From Phaeobacter sp. 11ANDIMAR09 (GTDB lineage Bacteria > Pseudomonadota > Alphaproteobacteria > Rhodobacterales > Rhodobacteraceae): a stretch of 64,000 nucleotides of DNA. The position numbers were made by a program, and so were the translations under genes. The notes below the pieces were generated by a model. That model searched no databases and had not been told where the DNA came from. It saw only the letters and a list, made by a program, of their open reading frames with translations. Of the stretch, positions 15,943 to 24,680 are shown in pieces (position 1 is the stretch's first letter; each line of letters begins with the position of its first letter). The stretch covers positions 58,112 to 122,111 of the forward strand of contig NZ_LIKT01000013.1 of assembly GCF_001294455.1 (NCBI RefSeq), in the 5' to 3' direction.

Positions 15943-17235
15943 ATGAGCAGTACTTTCACGGGCCAGCTGGCCGCTTTTGCGACATCTGAGATCGAGCCCA
16001 GCAGCTTGGCCCGGCAAATGGCACGATTGTCGGCTCTGGATTGGCTGGCTTGTGGCATTGCCGGGGGCGAGGAACCTGTCGCTCAGATCCTGCGGCGGCA
16101 AGCGCTGTCAGAGGCCGGGGCGGCGCAGGCGAGCCTGTTTGGCGGAACGCGGGTGCCCGCGCGTATGGCGGCGCTGGCCAATGGTACGATCTCTCACGCG
16201 CTGGACTATGACGATACGCATTTTGCCCATATCGGCCATCCCTCGGTGGCAGTGTTTTCTGCGGCTTTTGCCCTTGGGGAGGCCGGTAACTTGGGGCTGG
16301 CAAAGGTCATAGAGGCGGCTTTGTTTGGCATGGAGCTCTCTATTCGGGTGGGGCTCTGGCTGGGGCGGTCGCATTACCAAACGGGGTTTCATCAAACGGC
16401 CACAGCCGGGGCCTTTGGGGCGACGGCTGCTGCGGGGCGCCTTCTGGGGCTGACATCGCTGCAGATGGAAAAGGCACTGGGGCTCTGCGCCACCCGCGCG
16501 GCGGGGTTGAAGGCGCAGTTTGGCACCATGGGCAAACCCTATAACGCAGGCCTTGCCGCCACCGCCGGGGTCGAAGTGGCCCAGCTGGTTGCAGCGGGAT
16601 TCGAGGCAAACCCCGAGGCCCTAGAGGGGGCTCTGGGGTTTGGCGGCACCCATCACGGCGAGGGCAATAGGGATGCAGCCCTGCAGGATCTGGGGCGGGA
16701 CTGGCTGTTCGAAGAGATCAGCCACAAGTTCCACGCCTGTTGTCACGGGCTGCATGCCGCGCTTGAAGCCGCCCGCGCGTTGGATTTGGCCGCGCCTGAG
16801 ATCGCCAGTCTGACGGTGCGCACGCATCCGCGTTGGATGACCGTATGTAATCAGATGGCGCCAGAGACAGGTCTCGGGGCCAAATTCTCCTACCGGACGG
16901 TCTTGGCGCTGCAGGCGCTTGGCAAAGATACCGCACGGCTGGACAGCTATAGCGATGGGCTGTGCCTTGATCCTCGTCTTATTGCTTTGCGTGAATTGAT
17001 CCATGTGCAGGCTGACGAAGCCCTGACTGAGACGCAGGCCCATGTGGCGCTGGTGCGCCGGGATGGCAAACGTCTGGAGGCCAGCCATGACCTGCAGGCT
17101 CCGGTGGCCTATGAGATCCGCGAGGCGCGGCTTATGGCCAAAGCGCAGGCTCTGTTGGGAGCGGACCGCTGTGCCGAGCTGTGGTCGGTTCTTCAGGGAG
17201 CTGGGTCTGCAGGGGATCTCGCCGCGCACCTGTGA
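15943..17235 (+). CDS. MmgE/PrpD family protein
   Basis: Family members include 2-methylcitrate dehydratase (PrpD), cis-aconitate decarboxylase and iminodisuccinate epimerase-like enzymes. The 430-residue sequence shows the family fold throughout, including the SHALDYDDTHFAHIGHPS segment near residue 90 and SHKFHACCHGLHAALEAAR near residue 265. No prpB, prpC or acnB is adjacent, so a methylcitrate role is not supported by context. The substrate remains open. AGGAA precedes the ATG at 15943 by about ten bases, and the gene starts 28 bases after the COQ10/RatA stop, so the two are probably cotranscribed. Confidence 0.88.
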   Translation: MSSTFTGQLAAFATSEIEPSSLARQMARLSALDWLACGIAGGEEPVAQILRRQALSEAGAAQASLFGGTRVPARMAALANGTISHALDYDDTHFAHIGHPSVAVFSAAFALGEAGNLGLAKVIEAALFGMELSIRVGLWLGRSHYQTGFHQTATAGAFGATAAAGRLLGLTSLQMEKALGLCATRAAGLKAQFGTMGKPYNAGLAATAGVEVAQLVAAGFEANPEALEGALGFGGTHHGEGNRDAALQDLGRDWLFEEISHKFHACCHGLHAALEAARALDLAAPEIASLTVRTHPRWMTVCNQMAPETGLGAKFSYRTVLALQALGKDTARLDSYSDGLCLDPRLIALRELIHVQADEALTETQAHVALVRRDGKRLEASHDLQAPVAYEIREARLMAKAQALLGADRCAELWSVLQGAGSAGDLAAHL

Positions 17236-17256
17236 TCTCACTTGGGGCGGTGAGGA

Positions 17257-17292
17257 CAAAAATACGGGCTTCCCGAAATGTAGGAAGCCCGT
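17257..17292 (-). terminator. Intrinsic terminator, minus strand, after the ammonium transporter gene
   Basis: A perfect 10-bp stem (17264-17273 with 17283-17292, nine-base loop) is followed on the minus strand by ATTTTTG. It lies about 90 bases past the transporter stop and could also serve the convergent MmgE/PrpD gene, although the plus side lacks a U run. A nine-G run (17361-17369) lies between it and the gene. Confidence 0.7.
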
Positions 17293-17380
17293 CGATGCGT
17301 CGTTCTGCATCTCTGCCTTTTGAGTGGTGGCATCTGGATGGAGCGCCCCCGTCACAAAAAGGGGGGGGGCGACACCTGAA

Positions 17381-18562
17381 TTAGCTGGTCATATCGTAGG
17401 CACGTTCGCCATGGACAGAGATATCCAACCCGTTGGTTTCAGTTTCAGCATCAACGCGCAGGGATGTGAAGGCGCCGACGAGTTTGATCAGGGCGATGGT
17501 GACAACGGTGGTAAAGATCCCAACCAGTGCCAGGGCGCCCAGTTGCGCAAGCCAGCTGCCTTCGCCAAAGACGGCGATCATCACGGTGCCAAAGATGCCG
17601 CCAACGCCGTGTACGGCAAAGACATCCAGGGTGTCGTCGATTTTCAGCTTGTTGCGGACCAAGTTCACCAGCTCCTGACACAGAATGCCAGCGATACCGC
17701 CGATGATCAGTGCTTCAACGGGGCCAACAAAGCCGCTGGCCGGGGTGATCGAGGCGAGGCCTGCGATGGTGCCGGTGACCAGACCCACAACCGAGGCCTT
17801 GCCGTATTTGATCTTTTCCCACAGCGCCCAGGTCAGCGAAGCGGCGGCGGCTGACAGATGAGTGACGGTGATGGCCATGGCTGCACCGCCATCAGCGGCC
17901 AACTGCGAACCACCATTAAAGCCAAACCAGCCAACCCAGAGCATCGCGGCGCCAATGACGACATAGCCTGGGTTATGGGGGGGGGTGGTACGGTTTTTGC
18001 GTGGCCCAAGGAAGATCGCGATGATCAGCGCTGCCAGACCGGCGGTTTCATGCACCACGATGCCACCGGCAAAATCCTTAACGCCGATTTCGCCAAAGAT
18101 GCCGCCATCTGCCATGATGCCGCCGCCCCAGATCCAATGCACAACTGGCGCATAGCACAGCAGCATCCACAGGCCAGAAAAGGTCAGCACAAAGGCAAAG
18201 CCAACGCGTTCAACATAGGCGCCGACAATCAGCGCCGGGGTAATGATGGCAAAGGTCATCTGGAAGGCAAAGAACAGAACCTCGGGCAGGGTGCCGCTGA
18301 GACTATCTGCGGTGACCCCATTGAGGAACATCTTGTCGAGACCGCCCCAATAGCCGCTTTCACCGGGACCAAAGGCAATGGTGTAGCCAAAAGCGAGCCA
18401 GAGAATGCTCATCAAACAGGCAATTGCGTAGCATTGCATAAAGACGCTGAGCACATTTCGTGCACGCACCAAGCCGCCGTAAAACAGGGCAAGCCCTGGC
18501 AACGTCATAAACAGCACCAGGGCCGTTGCTACAATGATCCAAGCTGTATCAGCTCCATTCAT
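17381..18562 (-). CDS. amt: Ammonium transporter (Amt family)
   Basis: This is an inner-membrane ammonium channel of eleven predicted helices. The pore twin histidines are recognisable as H171 (GGIVVHETAG) and H318 (VFAVHGVGG). The external recruitment-site aromatic region and the FAFQMTFAIITPALI helix are conserved. The protein has no cleavable signal peptide, starting directly at MNGADTAW. The cytoplasmic tail ends in LDISVHGERAYD, typical of the Amt type regulated by PII proteins, but no glnK gene lies next to it. Expression is likely under NtrC control, since ntrBC is encoded 3.5 kb away, though I did not identify an NtrC site. Confidence 0.95.
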   Translation of the reverse strand: MNGADTAWIIVATALVLFMTLPGLALFYGGLVRARNVLSVFMQCYAIACLMSILWLAFGYTIAFGPGESGYWGGLDKMFLNGVTADSLSGTLPEVLFFAFQMTFAIITPALIVGAYVERVGFAFVLTFSGLWMLLCYAPVVHWIWGGGIMADGGIFGEIGVKDFAGGIVVHETAGLAALIIAIFLGPRKNRTTPPHNPGYVVIGAAMLWVGWFGFNGGSQLAADGGAAMAITVTHLSAAAASLTWALWEKIKYGKASVVGLVTGTIAGLASITPASGFVGPVEALIIGGIAGILCQELVNLVRNKLKIDDTLDVFAVHGVGGIFGTVMIAVFGEGSWLAQLGALALVGIFTTVVTIALIKLVGAFTSLRVDAETETNGLDISVHGERAYDMTS

Positions 18563-18696
18563 GGGGTCGTCCTTCCATCCCGCTTGCGTGGTTGGAAGGT
18601 CACAGACCCGATCTGGAGTGAGGAAAAAAGCGTCACGAGGCGCAAAAGCGCCAAAAACATGGGCTTTTGCGAAATTGATGAAAAAAGAGGCGATCC

Positions 18697-19233
18697 TTAG
18701 GGGGCTTTGCCTAATCCGCGCTCAATTTGAGAAAGGGCCGTGTGAAGCAGCAAAAGCGCATGGATCAGGCTGGCGGCACGGACATTTTCGCGCCCCAACG
18801 CACCGAACTCCAGGGTTTCCACTAGGCAGTCCTGCCCCTCTCGGGCCAGGCCAAAACAGACGCGGCCTTCGGGTTTGTGGTCAGAGCCTCCGGGCCCTGC
18901 AATGCCGGTGATCGATACCGCCAGGTCAACCCCTGCCTGGTGCAACGCACCTTCGCACATCTCGCGGGCCACTTCTTCGCTGACCGCGCCAAAGGCGGCT
19001 AAGGTTGCTTCGCTGACGCCCAGCATCTCCTGTTTGGCGCGGTTGGAATAGGTGACAAACCCACGGTCCAGCACGGCGGAGGAGCCGGGGATATCCGTCA
19101 GCGCGGCGGCGACCATGCCACCGGTGCAGCTTTCTGCGGTTGCGATGCTGAGCCCCAGCCGGGTGGCTTGGGCAATGAGTGCAGCAACATCCGGGTGGGC
19201 GTCACTGGTGTTCTGAGGGGAGGATTCGTTCAT
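18697..19233 (-). CDS. pncC: CinA C-terminal domain protein, nicotinamide-nucleotide amidohydrolase type
   Basis: This is the stand-alone C-terminal CinA domain, whose characterised members (PncC) deamidate nicotinamide mononucleotide in the pyridine nucleotide cycle. Signature segments are IATAESCTGGMVAAALTDIPGSS, GFVTYSNRAK and SITGIAGPGGSDHKPEG. At 178 residues it is full length for the single-domain form and lacks the N-terminal MoCF domain of long CinA. Its ATG overlaps the pgpA stop by four bases, so it is the last gene of an ispDF-pgpA-pncC operon. The deamidase assignment follows the family and is not proven by sequence alone. Confidence 0.9.
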   Translation of the reverse strand: MNESSPQNTSDAHPDVAALIAQATRLGLSIATAESCTGGMVAAALTDIPGSSAVLDRGFVTYSNRAKQEMLGVSEATLAAFGAVSEEVAREMCEGALHQAGVDLAVSITGIAGPGGSDHKPEGRVCFGLAREGQDCLVETLEFGALGRENVRAASLIHALLLLHTALSQIERGLGKAP

Positions 19234-19727
19234 AGGCCCAAAACTCCGTGACTGAACCCGGCAAGGGCAATAACGCCAAGGGCCGCCAGGAACCCGGCAA
19301 TGACATCATCCATCATCACCCCGACAGGGCCTTCTTTGCGATCGGCCCAACCCACAGGGCCTGGTTTCCAGATATCAAAGAGGCGAAACAGCACAAAGGC
19401 CGCAATCCAGCCGGGCCAGAGCGCGGTGATCTCGATCCCCTTGGACCAGGCCGGATAGGAAATCGCCCAGATCGCCAGCCATTGGCCCGCAACCTCATCT
19501 ACTACAATCTCTGAGGGGTCGTGATTGGCCTTGCCTCTGGTCATCTCAGCGGTGGCCCAGATGCCAAGAACAGTGCAGATCACGGTGGCAATGGCCAGCA
19601 GGGGAAAGCCCCCGAGCTGGTGCAACCCGTAAGCAAGGGGCAGGGCTGCCAGCGAGCCCCAGGTGCCGGGGGCGGGGCGCAGATAGCCAGTGCCGCCGAC
19701 GGTCGCAATCATCGCAGCCAGGGTCAT
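19230..19727 (-). CDS. pgpA: Phosphatidylglycerophosphatase A
   Basis: PgpA dephosphorylates phosphatidylglycerol phosphate to phosphatidylglycerol at the inner membrane. The protein (165 aa) has several hydrophobic helices and the family motifs [18 protein letters not shown] near the N terminus, [14 protein letters not shown] in the middle, and the acidic VMMDDVIAG near the C terminus, where aspartates bind the metal. It overlaps the ispDF stop and the pncC start by four bases on each side, so translation is probably coupled. Confidence 0.95.
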   Translation of the reverse strand: MTLAAMIATVGGTGYLRPAPGTWGSLAALPLAYGLHQLGGFPLLAIATVICTVLGIWATAEMTRGKANHDPSEIVVDEVAGQWLAIWAISYPAWSKGIEITALWPGWIAAFVLFRLFDIWKPGPVGWADRKEGPVGVMMDDVIAGFLAALGVIALAGFSHGVLGL

Positions 19728-20911
19728 GGTTTCACCAGGGCAGCGGTGGCCAATGAGGCAATACCTTCGCTGCGACCGGTAAAGCCCAGCCGCTCTGATG
19801 TTGTTGCCTTGATCGAAACTCGCGTGGCGTCAATTTGCAGAATGCGGGCCATTTCTGCCTGCATGGCGGCAGCGTGGGGGCCAATTTTGGGATATTCACA
19901 GACTAGAGTGCAATCCACATTGGAGATCTGAAACCCCATCTCACGCGCCAGATCAGCGGCATGGGCCAGGAAGATCTCGCTGGCAGCCCCCTTCCATTGC
20001 GGGTCCGACGGCGGGAAATGCTGACCGATATCCCCCCGCGCCAGGGCGCCATAGATCGCATCTGTCACCGCATGCATGCCAACATCGGCATCCGAATGGC
20101 CCTGAAGACTGCGATCATGGGGGATTTCCACACCACAGAGGATGACGCTGTCTCCGGGTCCAAAGCGATGCACATCATAGCCATTGCCCAGTCTGATATC
20201 GGGTCTGATATCCATATTGTCTTCCGTTTCTAAAATTCTGGCGGCGCGGGCAAAATCCTCGGGCCGGGTGATTTTGATATTGTCCGGGTCTCCGGCGATG
20301 ATTGCAACCTCCAGCCCGGCATCGCGCGCCACCTCGACATCGTCCGCGGCTCCGCCGGGGTGGCTGGCATGGGCCTGCAGGATTGCCCCTAGCTGAAAGC
20401 CCTGTGGTGTTTGCGCGCCAAAAAGCCCGTTTCGGTCTCGCGTCCCCGTGACCTGTCCTTCGGCTCCAGTCCAGAGTGCATCTGTCACCGCCAAGGCCGG
20501 GGCGGCGGCTGGCCCATGGTCTAGTGCGGCAATAACGGCAGCGATCAGCCCCTGACTGGTACAGGGGCGGGCGGCATCATGGATAAGAACCTTGGTGATC
20601 TCTTCCTCGCCGGGCCTAGCTGTGCACGACTGATTGTGCTGTTGCAGGGCCTTCAGCCCGTTTTGAACCGAAATCGCCCGTTCTGCGCCGCCTGAGGTCA
20701 GTAAGAGATCAGATTCGCCGGTAAAACTGTCCCAGGCGCTGGGGTCCTCTGGCGAGAGTACCAGAACAATGGTCTCGATCCCGGCATCCCGAAAGGCCTT
20801 TAACGTCCAGTCTATAACGCGTTTGCCTTTTAGGGGGCGCCATTGTTTGGGCAGGCCACCGCCCGCGCGGGTGCCGCGTCCAGCCGCAACGATCAAAGCA
20901 GCAGTCCTCAT
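19724..20911 (-). CDS. ispDF: Bifunctional IspD/IspF enzyme of the MEP isoprenoid pathway
   Basis: The N-terminal IspD part (about 1-230) is the CTP-dependent cytidylyltransferase of 2-C-methyl-D-erythritol 4-phosphate, with the nucleotide loop [20 protein letters not shown] and [10 protein letters not shown]. The C-terminal IspF part (from about 237) is the cyclodiphosphate synthase. It starts [16 protein letters not shown], with zinc ligands D246 and H248, and continues with [17 protein letters not shown]. The fusion is common in alphaproteobacteria. I place the start at the ATG at 20911 (395 aa). A 17-bp tandem duplication puts a second copy of the start region immediately upstream and out of frame, giving a short overlapping ORF. 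It is the first gene of an overlapping operon with pgpA and pncC. Confidence 0.95.
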   Translation of the reverse strand: MRTAALIVAAGRGTRAGGGLPKQWRPLKGKRVIDWTLKAFRDAGIETIVLVLSPEDPSAWDSFTGESDLLLTSGGAERAISVQNGLKALQQHNQSCTARPGEEEITKVLIHDAARPCTSQGLIAAVIAALDHGPAAAPALAVTDALWTGAEGQVTGTRDRNGLFGAQTPQGFQLGAILQAHASHPGGAADDVEVARDAGLEVAIIAGDPDNIKITRPEDFARAARILETEDNMDIRPDIRLGNGYDVHRFGPGDSVILCGVEIPHDRSLQGHSDADVGMHAVTDAIYGALARGDIGQHFPPSDPQWKGAASEIFLAHAADLAREMGFQISNVDCTLVCEYPKIGPHAAAMQAEMARILQIDATRVSIKATTSERLGFTGRSEGIASLATAALVKP

Positions 20912-20928
20912 AAAGCAGCAGTCCTCAT
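20895..20928. repeat. 17-bp perfect tandem duplication over the ispDF start
   Basis: Two head-to-tail copies of AAAGCAGCAGTCCTCAT occupy 20895-20911 and 20912-20928. On the minus strand each copy contains an ATG plus the following AGGACTGCTGCTTT. Because 17 is not a multiple of three, the upstream ATG is out of frame with ispDF. Confidence 0.97.
20908..20928 (-). CDS. Possible six-codon leader ORF overlapping the ispDF start
   Basis: From the ATG at 20928 the frame reads MRTAAL and stops at TGA (20910-20908), which overlaps the ispDF ATG (20911-20909) as ATGA. The peptide is identical to the first six residues of IspDF because it comes from the duplicated copy. GAGAGGG precedes this upstream ATG at a plausible spacing, so ribosomes may load there and reach ispDF by stop-start coupling. 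Translation is not demonstrated. Confidence 0.4.
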   Translation of the reverse strand: MRTAAL

Positions 20929-21132
20929 AAAGCCCTCTCAATTCTGGCGTTTTGGCGCCAAGCCTAGCCTAGGCAGTTGTTTAAGATCTGCCAGTTCAAG
21001 AGGCAATCACCCCGGGTAAGCTGCTTAAAATTTAGGCAGTGACCTGCGGATCTGCCCTTGCAGGGGGCGGATTCATTGTCCAATACCGAGGGCTTCGGTT
21101 ACAAACCAGTCATTCGCACAAGGATTAAGCAG

Positions 21133-22134
21133 TTGTCCTTCACCCTCGGAACCACCTCTTTGACCCCTCCTATCGCTCTGGCCCCCATGGCCGGAATCAC
21201 CGATCGACCGTTTCGGGATCTGGTGCGCTCCTTTGGCGTTGGGCTGATGGTCAGCGAAATGGTCGCCAGCCAGGAAATGGTGCAGTCCAAGCCAGGGGTG
21301 CGCGAACGCGCCGAGCTGAGCGCAGATGTTGAGAATACCTCGGTGCAGATTGCCGGGCGCGAAGCCAGCTGGATGGCAGAGGCCGCTCGCCAAGTGGCGG
21401 ACCGGGGTGCCAGGGTGATCGACATCAACATGGGCTGTCCGGCGAAGAAAGTCACCAATGGCTATTCGGGATCGGCCCTGCTGAAAACGCCGGATCATGC
21501 CCTGTCGCTGATCGAGGCGGTGGTCGAGGCGGTGGATATTCCGGTGACATTGAAAACCCGTCTTGGCTGGGATGACGATTGCTTGAATGCCGCTTCGGTG
21601 GCGGCGCGCGCTGAAGCCGCAGGAATTCAAATGGTCACCATTCACGGCCGCACCCGTTGCCAGTTCTACAAGGGGCAGGCCGATTGGGCCGCAATCCGTG
21701 CGGTGAAGGAGGCAGTGGATCTGCCCGTATTGGCCAATGGCGACATTGTCGACAGCCAGACCGCTTCGCAGGCGCTGGCGCTGTCTGGCGCCGATGGGGT
21801 GATGATCGGTCGTGGTATTCAAGGCCGACCCTGGCTGCTGGCCCAGGTGGCCAGTGATCTGTGGGGGAGCGCGGCGCCAGTTGTCCCTCAAGGGGGAGAG
21901 CTAATTGAAATGGTTTCAACACATTATGATGCAATGCTGAGATTCTACGGGGTAGATCTAGGGCTGCGGGTCGCCCGCAAGCATCTGGGGTGGTACATGG
22001 ATGAGGCCGGAACTCCGGCGGCTCTCCGACGGGAGGTTTTGACCCAAAAAACTCCAGCCGAGGTTCTGCGCCTGTTGCCCCTGGCTTTGACCACATCTGA
22101 TCGAGCCGCTTCTGACTTGGAGGGAGCTGCATGA
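21133..22134 (+). CDS. dusB: tRNA-dihydrouridine synthase B (NifR3)
   Basis: This FMN enzyme reduces uridine to dihydrouridine in the tRNA D-loop. It carries the Dus signatures ALAPMAGITDRPFRDLVR, INMGCPAKKVTNGYSGSAL (active-site cysteine in GCP), VTLKTRLGWDD, VTIHGRTRCQFYKG and VMIGRGIQGRPW. I take the TTG at 21133 as start (333 aa), because AAGGA lies eight bases upstream and homologous NifR3 proteins begin just before the TLG segment. A TTG at 21058 would add 25 unlikely residues. The gene opens the classic nifR3-ntrBC block, and its stop overlaps the ntrB ATG by four bases. Confidence 0.94.
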   Translation: MSFTLGTTSLTPPIALAPMAGITDRPFRDLVRSFGVGLMVSEMVASQEMVQSKPGVRERAELSADVENTSVQIAGREASWMAEAARQVADRGARVIDINMGCPAKKVTNGYSGSALLKTPDHALSLIEAVVEAVDIPVTLKTRLGWDDDCLNAASVAARAEAAGIQMVTIHGRTRCQFYKGQADWAAIRAVKEAVDLPVLANGDIVDSQTASQALALSGADGVMIGRGIQGRPWLLAQVASDLWGSAAPVVPQGGELIEMVSTHYDAMLRFYGVDLGLRVARKHLGWYMDEAGTPAALRREVLTQKTPAEVLRLLPLALTTSDRAASDLEGAA

Positions 22135-23210
22135 TTTCGGACACCGCACTCTGGGCCTCGCTTCCAATTCCGGCCTTTTTAATCGGCCCGGACAACCGAA
22201 TTCTGGACGCTAATTCCGCTGCTGAGGGTTTTTTGAACACCTCGCGCCGGGGGCTGCTGAACCAGCCCGTCTGGGAGCAGATCGCCATGGATGCCCCCAT
22301 TGAAGCCTCCTTTGAGCGGGCGCGCAGTCAGGGTACACCGCTTTTTGTGAACGATATTGATGTCGGATCGCGCGGTCGCGCGCCTCTGCAATGTGGGGTG
22401 CAGATCGCTCCTGTTCAGGGGCAAGAGGGACAGATGCTTCTGATGCTCTCTCCGCGTGAATTGGCGGCGCGGATGACCCAGAACCATTCGGCCAAATCTG
22501 CGGCGCAATCAGCCATCGGCATGGCTGAAATGCTGGCCCATGAGATTAAGAATCCCCTGGCGGGCATCACCGGTGCAGCGCAGCTGCTGAGCATGAACCT
22601 GTCCGGGGAAGACCTTGAACTCACGGATCTTATCGTCAGTGAAAGCCGGCGCATTGTGAAGCTATTGGATCAGGTTGAGCAATTTGGAAACCTGAGCGAG
22701 CCGCAGTTCAAGGCGGTGAACCTGCATGATGTGCTGGATCGGGCCCGGCGTTCGGCCCTCTTGGGGTTTGGCGCGCATATGACCATCACCGAGGATTATG
22801 ACCCCTCTTTGCCGCTGGCCTGGGGGGATGCTGATCAGCTTTTGCAGGTGGTGTTGAACCTGCTCAAGAACGCCTCCGAGGCCGCAAGCCCGTCAGGTGG
22901 CACCATCCGCATTCGCAGCTATTATGAACATTCCTTTCGCATGCGCCGCAGCGATGGGACAGGGAAATTGCTGCCCCTACAGATTGAAATCATCGATGAT
23001 GGGCCGGGTCTGCCGGAAGCGATCCGGGAAGATGTTTTTGACCCCTTTGTTTCGGGCCGCGAAAACGGCACCGGCCTGGGGCTCGCCTTGGTGAGCAAGA
23101 TTATCGCTGAACACAATGGCTGGATATCAGTGGACTCGGTGCCGGGACGCACCGTGTTCCGGCTGTCGCTGTCCAGAATTCCCAAAGAAGCAGAACCGCA
23201 GGAGATTTAA
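22131..23210 (+). CDS. ntrB: Nitrogen regulation histidine kinase/phosphatase NtrB
   Basis: This is a cytoplasmic two-component sensor that phosphorylates or dephosphorylates NtrC according to PII signals. A PAS-like N-terminal region (about 1-110) is followed by the DHp domain with phospho-acceptor H137 in EMLAHEIKNPLAG. The catalytic ATPase domain shows the N box VVLNLLKNASEAA, the G1 box DDGPGLP and the G2 box GTGLGLALV. At 359 residues it has the standard length. It starts within the dusB stop (ATGA) and ends three bases before ntrC, so the three genes form one unit. Confidence 0.96.
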   Translation: MISDTALWASLPIPAFLIGPDNRILDANSAAEGFLNTSRRGLLNQPVWEQIAMDAPIEASFERARSQGTPLFVNDIDVGSRGRAPLQCGVQIAPVQGQEGQMLLMLSPRELAARMTQNHSAKSAAQSAIGMAEMLAHEIKNPLAGITGAAQLLSMNLSGEDLELTDLIVSESRRIVKLLDQVEQFGNLSEPQFKAVNLHDVLDRARRSALLGFGAHMTITEDYDPSLPLAWGDADQLLQVVLNLLKNASEAASPSGGTIRIRSYYEHSFRMRRSDGTGKLLPLQIEIIDDGPGLPEAIREDVFDPFVSGRENGTGLGLALVSKIIAEHNGWISVDSVPGRTVFRLSLSRIPKEAEPQEI

Positions 23211-23213
23211 CCC

Positions 23214-24581
23214 ATGGACGGCACCGTTCTTGTTGCAGATGACGACCGCACTATTCGCACCGTGTTGACGCAGGCACTGACACGGGCGGGGTGCCGGGTA
23301 CATGCGACCTCTTCTTTGACGACCCTGATGCGCTGGGTCTCCGAAGGGAAGGGCGATGTGGTGATTTCTGATGTGGTAATGCCGGATGGCAATGGATTGG
23401 AAATGCTGCCTAAAATCGCGGAGGACCGGCCGGGGTTGCCGGTTATCGTGATCTCGGCGCAAAATACCATCATGACGGCGATCAAAGCCGCCGAGGCCGA
23501 GGCCTATGACTACCTGCCCAAGCCTTTTGACCTGCCGGAACTGATGAAGCGCACCGCCAAGGCGCTGACTGAAACTCACCGCTCTCCGAACCCTTCTGCC
23601 GCGGCGGAACAGGAGCGGCCCGAGGATCTGCCTCTGGTCGGGCGGACCGAGGTCATGCAATCGCTGTATCGGCTGATTGCGCGGGTGATGAATACGGATA
23701 TGCCGCTGATGATCACGGGCGAGAGCGGTACTGGGAAATCGTTGATTGCCCGCGCGGTGCATGATTTCTCCGATCGTCGAACTCTGCCTTTTGTAACCGC
23801 TTCGGAAAGGGATCTGATGGCCCTGGAAGGGCCGAGCAAGCTGTTGTCTGAAGTAAAGGGCGGCACATTGTTGATTGATGAGCTGGTGGATCTGCCGGAT
23901 GAGGCCCAGGCGCGACTGGTCCGGATGATGGATGCGCCGGGTGCCCATGCGCCTCGGATCATGGCAACCAGCCAAAAGGACCCCGCGGCGGCAATGGAAG
24001 AGGGTGCGCTGCGCCAGGACCTTTACTATCGGATTTCCGGCACTGAACTGCGGGTGCCCAGCCTGCGCGAAAGGGTCGAGGATATCGCACTTTTGTCAGA
24101 ACATTTTCTGGTTAAGGCGGAAAACGATGGCGCGCCGCATCGCCGATTCAGCGCGGAATCCATTGAAATAATGCGCCATTGTGCCTGGCCGGGGAATGTG
24201 CGCCAACTGGAAAACCTGGTGCGGCGTCTGGCCCTGACGGCACGCAGCGAGGAGATTTCTCGTTCAGAAGTCGCTGCGGCCCTGGGGCCGCAGACTGAGG
24301 TCGGCCCGGTTATTGGCGGGACTGTGAACGAAAAGCTGGCGGATTCGGTTGCCCGCCATTTGCAACGCTATTTTGATCTGCATGGCGATATCCTGCCTCC
24401 GCCTGGGCTCTATGCGCGAATCCTGCGCGAAGTCGAGGCGCCCTTGATCGAGATTGCACTGACGGCAACCGGTGGAAACCAGGCAAAATGTGCTGATCTT
24501 TTGGGGATCAACCGAAATACGCTGCGAAAGAAAATCACCGATCTGGATATAGAGGTGACACGCCGCCGCAAACTGATGTAA
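23214..24581 (+). CDS. ntrC: NtrC response regulator without the GAFTGA loop
   Basis: This is the nitrogen-limitation transcription activator. The receiver domain has phospho-acceptor D53 ([12 protein letters not shown]) and K103. The AAA+ domain keeps Walker A GESGTGKS (169-176) and a Walker-B-like LLIDE (219-223). The Fis-type helix-turn-helix is at the C terminus ([20 protein letters not shown]). The GAFTGA motif that contacts sigma54, expected between the two Walker motifs, is missing; the region reads [20 protein letters not shown]. capsulatus NtrC has the same feature and activates sigma70 RNA polymerase, so the same mode is inferred. ACCC followed by ATG gives no strong ribosome-binding site, but the preceding GGAGATTTAACCC is adequate. 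Confidence 0.95.
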   Translation: MDGTVLVADDDRTIRTVLTQALTRAGCRVHATSSLTTLMRWVSEGKGDVVISDVVMPDGNGLEMLPKIAEDRPGLPVIVISAQNTIMTAIKAAEAEAYDYLPKPFDLPELMKRTAKALTETHRSPNPSAAAEQERPEDLPLVGRTEVMQSLYRLIARVMNTDMPLMITGESGTGKSLIARAVHDFSDRRTLPFVTASERDLMALEGPSKLLSEVKGGTLLIDELVDLPDEAQARLVRMMDAPGAHAPRIMATSQKDPAAAMEEGALRQDLYYRISGTELRVPSLRERVEDIALLSEHFLVKAENDGAPHRRFSAESIEIMRHCAWPGNVRQLENLVRRLALTARSEEISRSEVAAALGPQTEVGPVIGGTVNEKLADSVARHLQRYFDLHGDILPPPGLYARILREVEAPLIEIALTATGGNQAKCADLLGINRNTLRKKITDLDIEVTRRRKLM

Positions 24582-24680
24582 TATCGTCACACGACTGTGG
24601 TAGTCTCCGATTAATGCTGGTAGCAACCACGAGATATGGCGGTTGGCCGGGGTGGCCACACATCAGAATGAGGGTGTTGC

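Noticed and set aside
17361..17369. Run of nine G next to the ammonium transporter stop
   Set aside because: It is non-coding, just outside the transporter gene, and no phase-variable frame depends on it; it is also a likely sequencing weak point.
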